A stretch of DNA of 64,000 nt from Bathymodiolus brooksi (lineage: Eukaryota > Mollusca > Bivalvia > Mytilida > Modiolidae): the NCBI GenBank assembly GCA_963680875.1, contig OY804589.1:23703462-23767461 (forward strand), given 5' to 3'. The translations under genes and the position numbers were made by a program. Position 1 is the first letter of the stretch. The number at the start of each line of letters is the position of its first letter. The notes beneath the pieces are model-generated. The model worked only from the letters and a program-made list of their open reading frames with translations. It searched no databases and was not told the origin of the DNA. Of this stretch, positions 11,704-22,337 are shown piece by piece.

Positions 11704-12471
11704 CTGCATGCATATAACTGAGCCAGTGTGTCCCTCAAACACTTTCAACTGTTCACCTCCTGATAAATTCCAACTTCGAATTGTTTTGTCACCACTTCCG
11801 GTAAATAAAATTCTACCAAGGCTATCAGTTGTCATGCACATTATGGCGCCCTCTCGAGAATCATGTCCCTTGAAAACATGTAAACACTTTCCGGTTTCGA
11901 AATTCCATTTGCGTGCCGTAGCATCTGCAGACCCCGTTATTAAAAGGTCATTTGCCCCCTCCATGTCCAATGTGTCGTCGACATCTTCGTCGTCTGCTGG
12001 AATAAAAATCAGAGGGCAAACGAATTTCTTATGACCGCGAAACACTCGTAAACATTCTCCATTTTCGAAATCCCAGCATCTAGCTGTACAGTCGTAAGAA
12101 CTTGTAAAAATGAAATCGCCTGTACATATCATACGATATATAATCGACGTGTGTCCTCGACAAATTAAAACACATTCGCACGTGCTAACGTCCCATTTTC
12201 TTATAGTTTTGTCAGCACTTCCAGTTAGTACGTAACAATCTTCGATAAGAATACAGTTTATGTATTCTTCGTGTCCTCTAAGTATACCAATACACTCACA
12301 ACTATGAGTTTTAGTACTCCAAAGTCTTGCCGTTTTGTCTTCACTTCCGGTAGCTAAAACGGAACCATCTTCACTCAATGCCATACAGTTGATCCCCTTT
12401 TCATGTCCTGCCATAGTTTCTATCAAAAAATTCTTCTTTCCCGCTGCGTTCTTGGAACCACAGCCTCCCAT
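11704..12471 (-). CDS. WDR86: WDR86-like WD40 repeat protein, first coding exon (partial gene)
   Basis: A 256-codon exon, minus strand, from ATG at 12471 to a donor ATGCAG|GTATGT at 11703, phase 0. It begins MGGCGS, with Gly2 and Cys4 suited to N-myristoylation and palmitoylation, so membrane anchoring is inferred. WD40 blades follow at about residues 22-53, 65-95, 105-134, 144-190 and 200-235, each ending in GS.D.T.R.W or a variant, and a sixth starts with GHTGSVICMQ. Order and wording match the N-terminal two thirds of animal WDR86 (about 375 residues in human, from memory), including the acidic insert in blade 4. The open frame runs past the donor to 11443 only as intron read-through. No exon for the last two blades was found between 1 and 11700, so they lie beyond the window or are lost. 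Molecular role is unknown; the family is a scaffold-type beta-propeller. Confidence 0.85.
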
Positions 12472-13052
12472 TTTTTCTGTTAGATATCAAAGTCTTATTG
12501 GTAATTATTGACAAAAATTATATAAAAACGAATCCTCAATTATTTCATCGGCTCTCGGAGACTTTCATCGTCTCAATGTCCCATAGTATAAAACGGTTTT
12601 CACTAAAATATTCAATATTGTAATATTTCCACTATCAAGAATTAAATACTAAACTGTTTGTCTCAGAATCAAATTCTATATATAAATAATTAATTTTACA
12701 GAATAGTTCTCAGTTTTTCTATCAATAATGCAAATGAAATTACGTTTCTTAAAGATATACCTATAATCACGTGCACTTCCGAATGTAATTCTTACAAAAT
12801 AATGACTTGAATGGACATGTCGTTTTTAAAACAAAAAAACTGGGGCTAACATTCACAGCAAGCAACCCAACGGCATTTGATCACAAACTTTTTAATGTAT
12901 TGACGTTTAATAATTGAAGAACACTTTCATCTCTATTGCAATTATTTATTTAGACCATTTTGTGTTGATAAATCGATCGCGATTTACCTGCGCGAGCTAA
13001 TGTTTACATCACATGGTCGTCATGGTGACGACATAACAATAATATCTTTGGA
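12472..13052. promoter_or_regulatory. Upstream region of WDR86, possibly bidirectional
   Basis: 580 bp between the WDR86 start codon and a small plus-strand ORF at 13053. It holds an E-box CACGTG (12771-12776), an adjacent ACTTCCG, and GGTGACGACATAAC near 13023. No clear TATA box position can be fixed. The AAAAATGG context of the WDR86 ATG is favourable. Promoter role is inferred from position only. Confidence 0.3.
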
Positions 13053-13139
13053 ATGGGACGCTGGATTCATCACAATGAATCTAAGTGGGATGAACGTCAA
13101 CTTTATTTTGAAAACCTGATTGTACAAAATAATGAATGA
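13053..13139 (+). CDS. Small ORF, possible first exon
   Basis: Opens MGRWIHHNESKWDERQ and ends after 28 codons at TGA 13137-13139. Preceded by TTTGGA, an acceptable initiation context. It is divergent from WDR86 with 581 bp between the two ATGs. Composition (W, D, E, R, Q) is less AT-driven than neighbouring random frames. A weak donor GTACAA at 13122 could end it after ENLI. No family recognised; may be chance. Confidence 0.25.
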   Translation: MGRWIHHNESKWDERQLYFENLIVQNNE

Positions 13140-13688
13140 TGATTAAGTCATGTAAAAAATATTGGTTTTATTGATTTATTTCTCGTTATCTACGTAATTT
13201 TTTAAAATTCTATCGATTACATTCCTAATGTATATTATATATATTACCGATTGAAATGATTTGTGAATTGTTTAATTGGTATATCGTAAAAAAATATTGT
13301 ATTTTTTTGAAGTTATTTTGTTAATTAGTAGGAAAAGATAAGGATGTAAATAAGGGACTTTAATATCGTAAAAAATATTGGATTTTTTTTAATTATTATT
13401 ATTATTTTTTAAGTTATTTAGTCAATTAGTAGGAAAAAATATGGATGTAAATGAACAATTATATATATATAAAGAGATATTATCCAACATTCCACTTAGA
13501 CACAAATAAAAGTAAAGGAACAGCTTGTAGTAAGAAAGGATATGGATGTAAATGAACAAGAGAGACTATCTAACATTACACTTAGACACAAATTCAAACG
13601 AAGGAAAATGAAATACTATCGATAGCATTCCTAATACATATTATATATTACCGATTCAAATGACTTGTGAATTGTTTAATTGGTATAT
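13140..13688. repeat. Degenerate satellite, left block
   Basis: Repeats TGATTTGTGAATTGTTTAAT at 13257 and about 13663 (period ~406) and the 86-bp unit words GGATATGGATGTAAATGAAC and GAGAGACTATC that dominate 17740-18476. It continues on the far side of the foldback element at 16090. Confidence 0.65.
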
Positions 13689-16089
13689 CCACAGGCGCAT
13701 GGGGCATGGATTTCGTTTCCTCCTCCCCCTTTTCTCTACTACCCCCTCTTTTTTCAAAATTTTCATATAAATCATTCCTTTTTCAAAATTTTCATAATCA
13801 TTCGTTTTTCTTCATTTGACGATATCAGTAGACGTCATACATCATGAATAATACGTGTATTCTGTGTCCACAGTTTTTCGACTGATACAGTATAAGAGAG
13901 AAGGTAAGCAACTCCATTTTCATATTTCGCGCCATATCGCTCACCTCGGTTGGGAAATCCCCGTGTTTTTTACACTTTTTACCTTGTCTACATATGGCAC
14001 TGTCGTATCAAACTGTTTCTAAGACACTTACCTAATTGCCCATGTTCTAATTTCAGTCGGTACGTCGATCTTTTCCAAGAAATCTCGCCGTGAATAGCGA
14101 AGCAGCTTCGTTTCTAGGTCAAACTACATCATATTAGACGGAAGTGCAAGAACGGTAACCCTGGGTTTTTTACGAATGGATTACCTGCAATGAAAAACCC
14201 AGATGCGCTCCGAATATTTTCCGCGGAATGTTTTGGCGGAAAATATAAACCGCTGAAAAAACATAACAGCAGACGGATTATTTCGTAAAAATGGCACAAC
14301 GACCATCTGAATATGGAAACATTGAAATAATTTGATGGTAAATAACTGTTAAAAAAAAAATTCAAACTGAGAAATAGATATGAATGAATGGTTAGAACTG
14401 AAGTCAAAATTTCAATGAAAAAGAAATATTCAGCTTGCCTCTACTTCAAATGATTAAAATCATACTCAAACAAATACATATACAACTCAAAAAAAAAAAA
14501 AAAAAAAATAAAGGAAGAAGAAGCTGAGAACAGCTATTGATTGGGACTATGGCATTTTACCCCCTTCCTCAATAAAAGGGCTCCCATCTGATAAAAATAT
14601 GTAAGGGAGCCGAAGGAACCATTTAACTAAGGGGGCTATTTCTTTTTCAGGGGTAAAATATAAATAACTTGTGTAACTATTTGAACGTGAAATAATAATT
14701 CGTGAACTTCATTTTTCGCGTATTTAACATCCTCGCGAAGAAAGCGAAAATTAAATACCCACCAAAATAACCACCTATACGGTAAAATCGGATTTTTTTT
14801 TCTGCATTTCAACACTGATTTCTGTCACTGCTGAAAAGTGGAGTTACACAAGTTATTTACTTTTTACCCCTGTAAGACAGATTATTGTTTCGCGTATTTA
14901 ACATCCTCGCGAAGAAAGCGAAAATTAAATACCCACCAAAATAACCACCTATACGGTAAAATCGGATTTTTTTTTCTGCATTTCAACACTGATTTCTGTC
15001 ACTGATGAAAAGTGGAGTTACACAAGTTATTTACTTTTTACCCCTGTAAGACAGATTATTGTTTTATAAAATCAGTGACATGAAATGAAAAAGAAATAGC
15101 CCCCTTAGTTAAATGGTCTCTCCGGCTCCCTTACACATTGTTATCAGTTGAGAGTCCTTTTATTGAGGCACTGGAAGGGGGTAAAATGCCATAGTTTCAT
15201 TCAATAGCTGTTTTCAGCTCCTTCTTCCTTTGTTTTTTTTATTTATTTATTTTATTTTATTTTTATTTTTTTAGCTGTATATGTATTTGTTTGGGTATGA
15301 ATTTAATAATTTGAAGTAGAGGCAAGCTGAATATTTCTTTCTCATTGAAATTTTGACTTCAGTTCTAACCATTCAATCATATCTATTCCTCAGTTTGAAT
15401 TTCTCTGGGGAGAAATTCTTTGTATGTGTTAACAGTTATTTACCATGAAATTATTACAATGTTTCCATATTCAGATGGTCGTTGTGCCATTTTTATGAAA
15501 TAATCCGTCTGCTGTTGTTTTTTCAGCGATTTATATTTTCCGCCAACAAATTCCGCGGAAAATATTCGGAGCGCATCTGGGTTTTTCATTGCAGGTATTC
15601 CATTCGTAAAAAAACCCCAGGGTTATCGTTCTTGCACTTCCGTCTAATATGATGTAGCTTGACCTAGAAACGAAGCTGCTTCGCTATTCACGGCGAGATT
15701 TCTTGGAAAAGATCGACGTACCGACTGAAATTAGAACATGGGCAATTAGGTAAGTGCCTTAGAAACAGTTTGATACGACAGTGCCATATGTAGACAAGGT
15801 AAAAAGTGTAAAAAACACGGGGGTTTCCCAACCGAGGTGAGCGATATGGCGCGAAATATGAAAATGGAGTTGCTTACCTTCTCTCTTATACTGTATCAGT
15901 CGAAAAACTGTGGACACAGAATACACGTATTATTCGTGATGTATGACGTCTACTGATATTGTCAAATGAAGAAAAACGAATGATTATGAAATTTTGAAAA
16001 AGGAATGATTTATATGAAAATTTTGAAAAAGGGGGGTAGTAGAGAAAAGGGGGAGGAGGAAACGAAATCCATGCCCCATGCGCCTGTGG
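13689..16089. mobile_element. 2.4-kb foldback element with ~1-kb inverted arms
   Basis: Left arm 13689-14670 and right arm about 15100-16089 are inverted complements at very high identity. Ends are CCACAGGCGCATGGGGCATG / complement. Six-base duplications GTATAT flank it (13683-13688, 16090-16095); the uninterrupted site GGTATATCGTAAAAA occurs in the same satellite at 13278. The loop holds a 172-bp tandem duplication (14718-14889, 14890-15062), and the left arm lacks ~40 bp present in the right arm. No transposase is seen; the 92-codon minus frame at 14129-14407 has no domain. Confidence 0.85.
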
Positions 16090-16680
16090 GTATATCGTTA
16101 AAAATATTGGACTTTTTTAATTACTATTTTTTTCGAATTATTTATCTATTTAGGCAATTAGTAAGAACAAAATAATGATATTAAAGAACAAGAGAGACTA
16201 TCCAACATTCTAACATAACGTCCTTCTTTCGCTTTGTAGACAAACGAGCGATGTATCGATGGTATAATCTCATTCGCACATGCGCCGGTGAATGTGACTG
16301 ACTTTTTCGTCGTAAATATACGTGTTGATGAATTATCGTCTGCTCGAATTTGGCAGCATAAATTGTGTGCGACATTTTCCGCAAACGTAAATATAAATTA
16401 CCGTCTTCCAATCAAAGTACACTACCGTATTCTTAGACATATCAGAATCGAAATAAATCATGGAAGCCAGAATGTGTTTTAAGTTTTAACATGGGATGGC
16501 GGATATTAGTAAATTTTATCCGCCAATCCATGTTAAAACTCAAAACACATTCTAGCTTCCATGATTAATTTCTTAATTACACTTAGACACAAATTAAAGT
16601 AAAGGAACAGCTTGTACATTTATTTATTTTTTATATCTATAGCATTCCTAATGTATATTACAGATTTATTGAAATTATTT
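16090..16680. repeat. Satellite resumes, with a small hairpin element
   Basis: 16090-16205 and 16575-16680 are satellite. An almost perfect hairpin at about 16451-16571 (arms AATCATGGAAGC... and complement, ~50 bp each) looks like a MITE. A 76-codon minus ORF at 16181-16411 (contains MSHTIYAAKFEQ) lies between; its codon make-up is less AT-rich than its surroundings, but no family is recognised. Confidence 0.55.
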
Positions 16681-17051
16681 GAGTGAGTGAGTGTTGTTTA
16701 ACGCCAATTCAGCAATTTTTCAGCTATATTATGGCGCGAACAAGTTAATGTTCAATGAAATGACGATGAAGCCCGCTTTGTACTACGTGTAGTCCAACAC
16801 GCTGAGTTGGATTTTTATAGTGCTAGCTAACTGAAACAACAGTCCGCGAGTAAACATGTCGCTCCACTCGGACCCATTTTTCTGATTCCGAACCAACCAG
16901 TCTTTGCTCTTTCTCCATAATGCTGCGTGTTTAGTGGAGAAGCAACAAATACCAATTTTATAGTCTTTGGTTTGACCCGACCACGGCTCGAACCCATGAT
17001 TTACCGCACTCGAGGCGAAAACGTTAACCATTACGCCATGCACCGTTGCGG
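16681..17051 (-). mobile_element. SINE family B, near full length
   Basis: Inverted: tail GAGTGAGTGTTGTTTAACGC first, then body, B-box region (GACCACGGCTCGAACCCATG) and head. Inserted in satellite with an imperfect ~10-bp duplication AAATTATTTG / AAATGATTTG on the two sides. Confidence 0.8.
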
Positions 17052-17739
17052 TTTAAAATGATTTGTGAATTGTCTAATTGGTATTATATACCGGTATGTC
17101 GTACACATTTTTTTTAAATTTTTTTTTCTTCCAAATAATTGTCTATTTATCATGTTTAATTAGTAAGAAAGGATATGGATGTAAATGAGCAAGCGAGACT
17201 ATCCAACATTACATTAAAGTAAAGGAACAGCTTGTAGTAAGAAAGGATATTATACAGATATATCATGTTTGGGAGGGGTATATGCGAAAAATATCAGTCG
17301 AGAGACGAACAATTTCCCGAGCCGAATGGCGAGGGAAATTTAGTCTCAAGATTGGTATTTTTCGCAAATACCCCTCCCAAACATGATATATCTGTTTAAT
17401 TACACCGAATATTATTTAGAACACTGGCTAAATAAATAATACCCTTTGTTTGTCGTTTTCAGGACCTATCATGATATATCTGTCTAATTCTACCGAATGA
17501 TGTTACATAAAACGCACAACTGATAACGTTTTACAAATTTTGTTACAAGCGTCTCGGTGAAGGGTAAAAACGGCAAATACGATTTTGAAAATACCATGAA
17601 AAAAAGTTAAATCTTATGCAAATACACCTACATGAAGTAAAAATTCTGCAAATTCACAATGCAAGGCCTGAATTGGTAAAAAAAAAATATCACGGCTATT
17701 AACCTATCAGAATACAGCATTCTTATATAAGGTGTAATT
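17052..17739. repeat. Satellite with 140-bp hairpin element
   Basis: Satellite words at 17059-17245. 17255-17394 is an inverted repeat: CAGATATATCATGTTTGGGA at the left, its complement at the right, with a diverged middle. The right end plus flank (CATGATATATCTGT...TAATT) recurs at 17469-17500, as if duplicated. 17500-17739 shows nothing else. Confidence 0.6.
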
Positions 17740-18476
17740 AGGATGTAAATGCACAAGAGAGACTATCCAACGTTAGATTTATACACAAATTAAAGTGAAG
17801 GAACAGGTTATATAGTAAGAAAGGATATGGATGTAAAAGCACAAGAGAGACTATCCAACGTTACACTTAAACACAAATTAAAGTAAAGGAACGGCTTATA
17901 GTAAGAAAGGATATGGATGTAAATGAACATGAGAGACTATCCAACATTACACTTAAAGTTAAACACAAATCAAAGTAAAGGAACGGCTTATAGTAAGGAA
18001 GGATATGGATGTAAATGAACATGAGACTATCCAACATTACACTTAAAGTTAAACACAAATCAAAGTAAAGGAACGGCTTATAGTAAGGAAGGATATGGAT
18101 GTAAATGAACATGAGAGACTATCCAACGTTACACTTAAACACAAATTAAAGTAAAGGAACGGCTTATAGTAAGAAAGGATATGGATATAAATGAACATGA
18201 GACTATCCAACGTTACACTTAAACACAAATTAAAGTAAAGGAACGGCTTATAATAAGAAAGGATATGGATGTAAATGAACACGAGAGACTATCCAACATT
18301 ACACTTAAACACAAATTAAAGTAAAGGAACGGCTTATAGTAAGAAAGGATGTGGATGTAAATGAACATGAGAGACTATCCAACATTACACTTAAACACAA
18401 ATTAAAGTAAAGGAACGGCTTATTTTTATAGTAAAGAAGGATATGGATGTAAATGAACATGAGAGACTATCCAACA
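17740..18476. repeat. 86-bp satellite array, about 8-9 copies
   Basis: Unit contains AAAGTAAAGGAACGGCTTAT, GGATATGGATGTAAATGAAC and GAGAGACTATCCAACATTAC. Copies differ by small indels. Minus-strand open frames of 77-81 codons here are repeat translations. Confidence 0.9.
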
Positions 18477-18497
18477 TTCAAAAAGAAATTTGAACAG

Positions 18498-18604
18498 ACT
18501 GGAGAACTGCATATCGTCGATTAGGAGTACAATTGTCCAAAGATGGAATCATTGCCGTAGGATCTAATAATGGAATGGTTAAAATCGACTTGGAATCAGA
18601 CTGA
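18498..18604 (+). CDS. Possible terminal exon of an unknown gene
   Basis: After GAACAG, a frame of 35 codons (two bases, then WRTAYRRLGVQLS...) ends in TGA at 18602-18604. The piece GIIAVGSNNGMVKI resembles a strand pair of a WD-type beta-propeller. It directly abuts the satellite array, so the upstream pyrimidine tract is poor. It could be a real last exon or a relic. No other exon of it was found. Confidence 0.3.
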
Positions 18605-18737
18605 ATTTGTACTTTTGTCTCCTAAATCGAAATATACTGAGCTATACATTAGTTTAAACATATTTTTATTTGCTAAATATAACAAATAGGGATCGGACAC
18701 ACGTGTTTCCAACTTATGAAGTCTTCTTCCGAAATTA

Positions 18738-18812
18738 GATCGGTTCACGACATGAATCATGCTGAAGTAGAGTATGTGCTTGCCAAGATAAGAAGCAAAT
18801 ATTGGATTCCAG
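18738..18812 (+). pseudogene. BEL/Pao-type integrase zinc-binding fragment
   Basis: One frame reads VHDMNHAEVEYVLAKIRSKY then WIPG, matching the H-x3-H ... YWIP segment of the integrase zinc-binding domain in BEL/Pao LTR retrotransposons. The two cysteines that should follow are cut off where another repeat (CAGTGCCGGATTTACC) begins. No LTRs or reverse transcriptase nearby, so it is a short relic. Confidence 0.6.
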
Positions 18813-18813
18813 G

Positions 18814-19080
18814 CAGTGCCGGATTTACCATTGTGCTTAGGTGTGCTTAAGCACAGGGCCCCGTTGGCCAGAGGGAGCCATCTTCCTGCCCCAAATAATT
18901 TACGATGGATTTTTGCGTTATATTATTTAAAATATGTGAATATGTTATTGTGTTATATATACTTTGCTGATATCTATGTCCATGTACTTATATATTGTTT
19001 TCAGAGAGCCTTTTTGAAAATTGGTATAATCCAAATAAGTTACTCTCTCTAAATCTGTAAATAAATATTTTTATTTATTT
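18814..19080 (+). mobile_element. hAT-like terminus and decayed sequence
   Basis: Starts CAGTGCCGGATTTACC, the same first 16 bases as the element at 41911. Interrupts the BEL/Pao fragment. No matching right end is evident. The overlapping 78-codon ORF is not coding. Confidence 0.45.
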
Positions 19081-19089
19081 ATTTATTTA

Positions 19090-19350
19090 TTTATCATTGT
19101 TCTTCTTTTCCCAATCGCGGCGATTTGCAGATCGACATGAAGAAAAGAAGTCATAATCTACGATTTACTTAGTTTTAAGTGTTACCTATATGAAAATCTG
19201 GAATTAATCATCATTTTCTGTACTTTATTACAAATATATTTTTTATTTAAAAGATATATTTTAGCAAATATTATCATTGTTCTTCTTTTCCCAATCGCGG
19301 CTATTTGCAGATCGACATGAAGAAAAGAAGCCATAATCCGGGTACCATTT
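19090..19350 (-). repeat. Two tandem copies of the 180-bp unit
   Basis: ATCATTGTTCTTCTTTTCCC occurs at 19093 and 19273, exactly 180 bp apart. It is the complement of units inside the 2.4-kb TIR element (for example 1430-1500 and 4385-4450). Each unit contains a short inverted repeat, CTTCTTTTC ... GAAAAGAAG, around CAATCGCGGCGATTTGC. Confidence 0.75.
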
Positions 19351-19484
19351 TGCCGGTAAGGGGAAATAACTGGTATCAAAAAGGAATAAAACGTATTAGT
19401 ATAATTTTAGAATCAAATCGGAAATGTGCAAAAGGACTGATGAAAAAGGAGAAAAAGAAACACTAAAGACAGTGTTTGTACATG

Positions 19485-19675
19485 GAGGTTAGGTTTATGG
19501 TGTTTAACGTCACTTTCAAAAATATATCAGTTACATCCTCGCGGTCAGTTTTATTGGTGGAGGATACCAGAGTACCCGGAGAAAACCACCGACATGTCAC
19601 AAGTCACTGACAAACTTTATCACATAATGTTGTATCGGATACACCTTGCCTGAGTGGGATGCAAACTCACAACTG
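19485..19675 (-). mobile_element. SINE family A, head-truncated
   Basis: Inverted tail and body (GTCAGTTTTATTGGTGGAGG, CACAAGTCACTGACAAACTT); stops at the B-box region. Confidence 0.7.
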
Positions 19676-19936
19676 TTTGTTTGTTTGTAAATGGATGAAC
19701 AGTTTAGTGAACACGAATTTCCTTATATCTAAATTTTTGCAGTTAAATAATGTGATAGTTATTCAAATGACCTCAAATCTTGGTAAAAAATAACTATCCA
19801 TCATATTTAGCTAACTAGCCAAACTCTCAATAACCTTGACAACGTCACATGACAAAAACAACTTGTTTCACACTCATTTTAAAGTATGAGATATGTTCAT
19901 TATTGAAGACTTTTGGCAATTTGACTGCATCACTTA
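19676..19936. other. No recognised feature
   Basis: AT-rich gap; nothing recognised. Confidence 0.35.
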
Positions 19937-20213
19937 GTTAGTGATGGTTATTTAAGGCCAAACAAGCAACTTTTCAGCCATATAATGGTGAGAACATGTT
20001 ACATTCGATAAGATGATCAATATGTTCGAGGGTTGCCATGTCGTTTCACTCGGACACATTATCCTGAATAAGAGCCAACCAGTCTTTGCTCTTACTCCTT
20101 GTTGCTGCGTGCCTAGCGGAGAAGTAACAAATACAAATTTTATAGTTTTTGGTTTGACCCGACCAGGGCTTGAACCCATGATCTACCACACTTGATGTCA
20201 GCATGGCTGCATG
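19937..20213 (-). mobile_element. SINE family B, internally shortened
   Basis: Inverted copy with B-box CAGGGCTTGAACCCATGATC near the head. It lacks the middle segment GTTGGATTTTTATAGTGCTA present in other copies. Confidence 0.7.
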
Positions 20214-20387
20214 TTTTAGAATGATGCAATATTCAATATACCTTAGGCTAGCAAAAATTGTCTGAAGAATAAGGGGGAACAAAATGGTGTGCAATATCAG
20301 GTTCTGACTTCCCAAGTTATGAATTTAACCCCTCTTACTTCCAACTCTGACATATCAAACATCTAACGATCAAATTTTGCAACTACA

Positions 20388-20512
20388 CAGACCTGATTTT
20401 ACGAGGACAACAAAAAAGCGGAAATCGTCAATCGGAAGTATTGGATATACTATAAAAAAGGAATCGTAACGGTAAAATCCGGAATAAAAAAAGCGGACGA
20501 AAATCAGGTCTG
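20388..20512. mobile_element. 125-bp MITE M1, copy 1
   Basis: TIRs CAGACCTGATTTT. Flanked by AACTACA on both sides (20381-20387, 20513-20519), a 7-bp target duplication. Nearly identical to 22426-22550. CAG...CTG ends resemble hAT-type MITEs. Confidence 0.85.
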
Positions 20513-20630
20513 AACTACATTCAAGATTTAAATTGTACAAACTCAGCAAAAGGAGACAAGGTAGGTAATTAAGTAGGTGGCAAGAGACTGGTACCCATGT
20601 TCTTCCCCCTTTACTCTCAAGGCTAGATTT

Positions 20631-20997
20631 GAGTGAGTAAGTGATTGTTGTTTAAGGCCAACTCAGAAATTGTTCAGCTATATTATGGCAAGATCAAGTT
20701 AATTTTCAATGAGATGATGATAAGGTCCGCTTTGTACTAGACCAACACGCTTAGTTGGATTTTTATAGAGATAGGTCACTGAACAGCAGTCCCCTGATAG
20801 ACATGTCGCCCTACTCTGACACATTATCCTGATTCCAAATTTCCAAGCCAACTAGTCATTGCTCTTTCGCCTTACTGCTGCATGTATAGCCGAGAAGAAA
20901 AAAATACCAATTTTATATTTTTTTTTGGTTTGACCAGATCGGGACTCAAACCTACGATCTATCACACTCGAAGGCGAGCACGCTAGCCATTACATTG
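20631..20997 (-). mobile_element. SINE family B
   Basis: Inverted and near full length, from tail GAGTGAGTAAGTGATTGTTG to head region CGAAGGCGAGCACGCTAGCC. Diverged. Confidence 0.75.
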
Positions 20998-21110
20998 TAA
21001 ACACCATTCAACCAACGATGCAGTTTGGCTAGATTTGAGAACATGGTAAAAATCAATTACACATAGATTGATATTACAATTTTATAATATAAAACAATTT
21101 TTGGTTATCG

Positions 21111-21322
21111 TCATAATTTTTCTTCTTCTGATTTCTGTTTCACATATTGAGCTAAATTTCTGCATAAGTTTTGCTGGTGTGACTCTAATAGAGAATGAGT
21201 CCTTCCACCGGCAGCCATATTTAACACACTGACGAGTTCACCACGTAATTGCTCAATGTTCGGCAGTTTTGAATAAGTAAGCAATCCTTCTTTAGAGAAC
21301 AGCTGTTTGTCAACTAAGCCAC
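21111..21322 (-). CDS. MRPL10: Mitochondrial ribosomal protein L10, exon 4 (last)
   Basis: Last 71 codons including the stop (TGA 21113-21111), after acceptor TATTTCAG at 21323-21325. The first two bases complete a glycine codon split with exon 3. The exon holds KEGLLTYSKLP and RGELV...THSLL, matching the human stretch RQGFINYSKLP...QGELV...THSLLQ of uL10m. The C-terminal helix ends KQKSEEEKL, shorter than human. uL10m forms the base of the L7/L12 stalk of the mitochondrial large ribosomal subunit, which recruits translation factors. The whole protein from four exons is 243 residues against 261 in human (from memory). Upstream ATG at 21335 is in the intron and is not the start. Confidence 0.9.
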
Positions 21323-21733
21323 CTGAAATATACACATTGAGAGATAGTTAATAAAATGTACATTTTGAGTTTTTTTTTCTTCAAAATACAGAGCATATCA
21401 GGTAATTGTATTCATATGCAGAGTTCTTTTTTGCTGACATTTGGACTGACAACTAATGGAACTTTGTCAGTCCGAACTTTTTTCTCATGTCCATACAGAA
21501 ATGCCTTTATTTAACTTGAACTTTATTCAACAATAACTTTTCAGTAATTTATAATAGCAATATGTGTGTTTGTGTAAATATTATGTGTATGAATACATCA
21601 GAATGTCACTAACTAGTTGAATTCATACTCAATTTCATATTCAGTTATAGCTCTTAAAGTTTCTTCTTAACTCATTTCAAACTCTGAATCACTACTCATT
21701 TCACTTTCTACAGTTTTTATTTTCTCTCTACTT

Positions 21734-21975
21734 TTATACATGATCAGCTATGGTGCTATACTTGAAATTTTTAGAGCCAGTAATAAACATGTTCTTGTAA
21801 CTAGAACCCTTCTTTGAACTGATATGTTGTTCACAACAAATACGGCATGTCATTCCCTTGCCGTCGTCATATCGTAGCCAAGGTGTTTTGTCAAGCCAGT
21901 GTTGTTGAAACTGACACTCTCGATTAATTTCATATTGTTTTTTTACTTTCTTTAGTTCTGATTATGTCCTCTCTT
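21734..21975 (-). pseudogene. hAT-type transposase N-terminal zinc-finger relic
   Basis: In MRPL10 intron 3, same strand. The frame reads about 80 codons with WLDKTPWLRYDDGKGMTC, then RICC, FITGSKNF and STIADH before TAA at 21734. The order WL..PWL.Y, CxxC, FxxGxKNF, Hxx resembles the TTF-type zinc finger found at the N-terminus of some hAT transposases and their domesticated relatives. No catalytic domain follows. Relic likely. Confidence 0.55.
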
Positions 21976-22079
21976 TTTCGTTTGCCAGGCTTTGCACCTG
22001 CACTAAGTGTAATTGGTCGGTATTTCAATCGGCCACCTGGTCGTCATACTATTATTTTGTTCCTATATCATGACTTTCA

Positions 22080-22320
22080 AAATTAAGAAAAAAACGGAAG
22101 TAATAGATAACTTCCAGATGCGTAATATGCGGAACGGTTAGGATACGGAGATGAATCAAATACCGGAAATGTCGGCCTAGAATACCGGCGGATGTTTTGC
22201 CGGTCCAGTGGGCCGACAGAGATGTGGAATATGTCGGACATGCCAATTTTTTGTTGGCCAAACCGATAAAACCGACAAATTTCAAGAACTCTGTATGCAT
22301 GTGGGTAAAATGTCACTAAA
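22080..22320. other. GC-richer hairpin sequence in MRPL10 intron 3
   Basis: Stem-loop at 22169-22218 with outer stem TGTCGGCC / GGCCGACA and inner ACCGGC / GCCGGT. Open frames of 77-82 codons on the minus strand have no domain and are not taken as genes. Confidence 0.4.
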
Positions 22321-22337
22321 TCTTCATATATTTTGAA

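Noticed and set aside
16783..17043. 86-codon minus ORF and similar ORFs at 19952, 20046, 37589 and 60841
   Set aside because: All are translations of SINE family B; recurring phrases come from the SINE consensus.
21111..21335. MRPL10 fragment as a self-contained 74-codon gene starting MYISGGLVD
   Set aside because: The first codons lie upstream of a clear TATTTCAG acceptor; the frame joins exon 3 in the correct phase.
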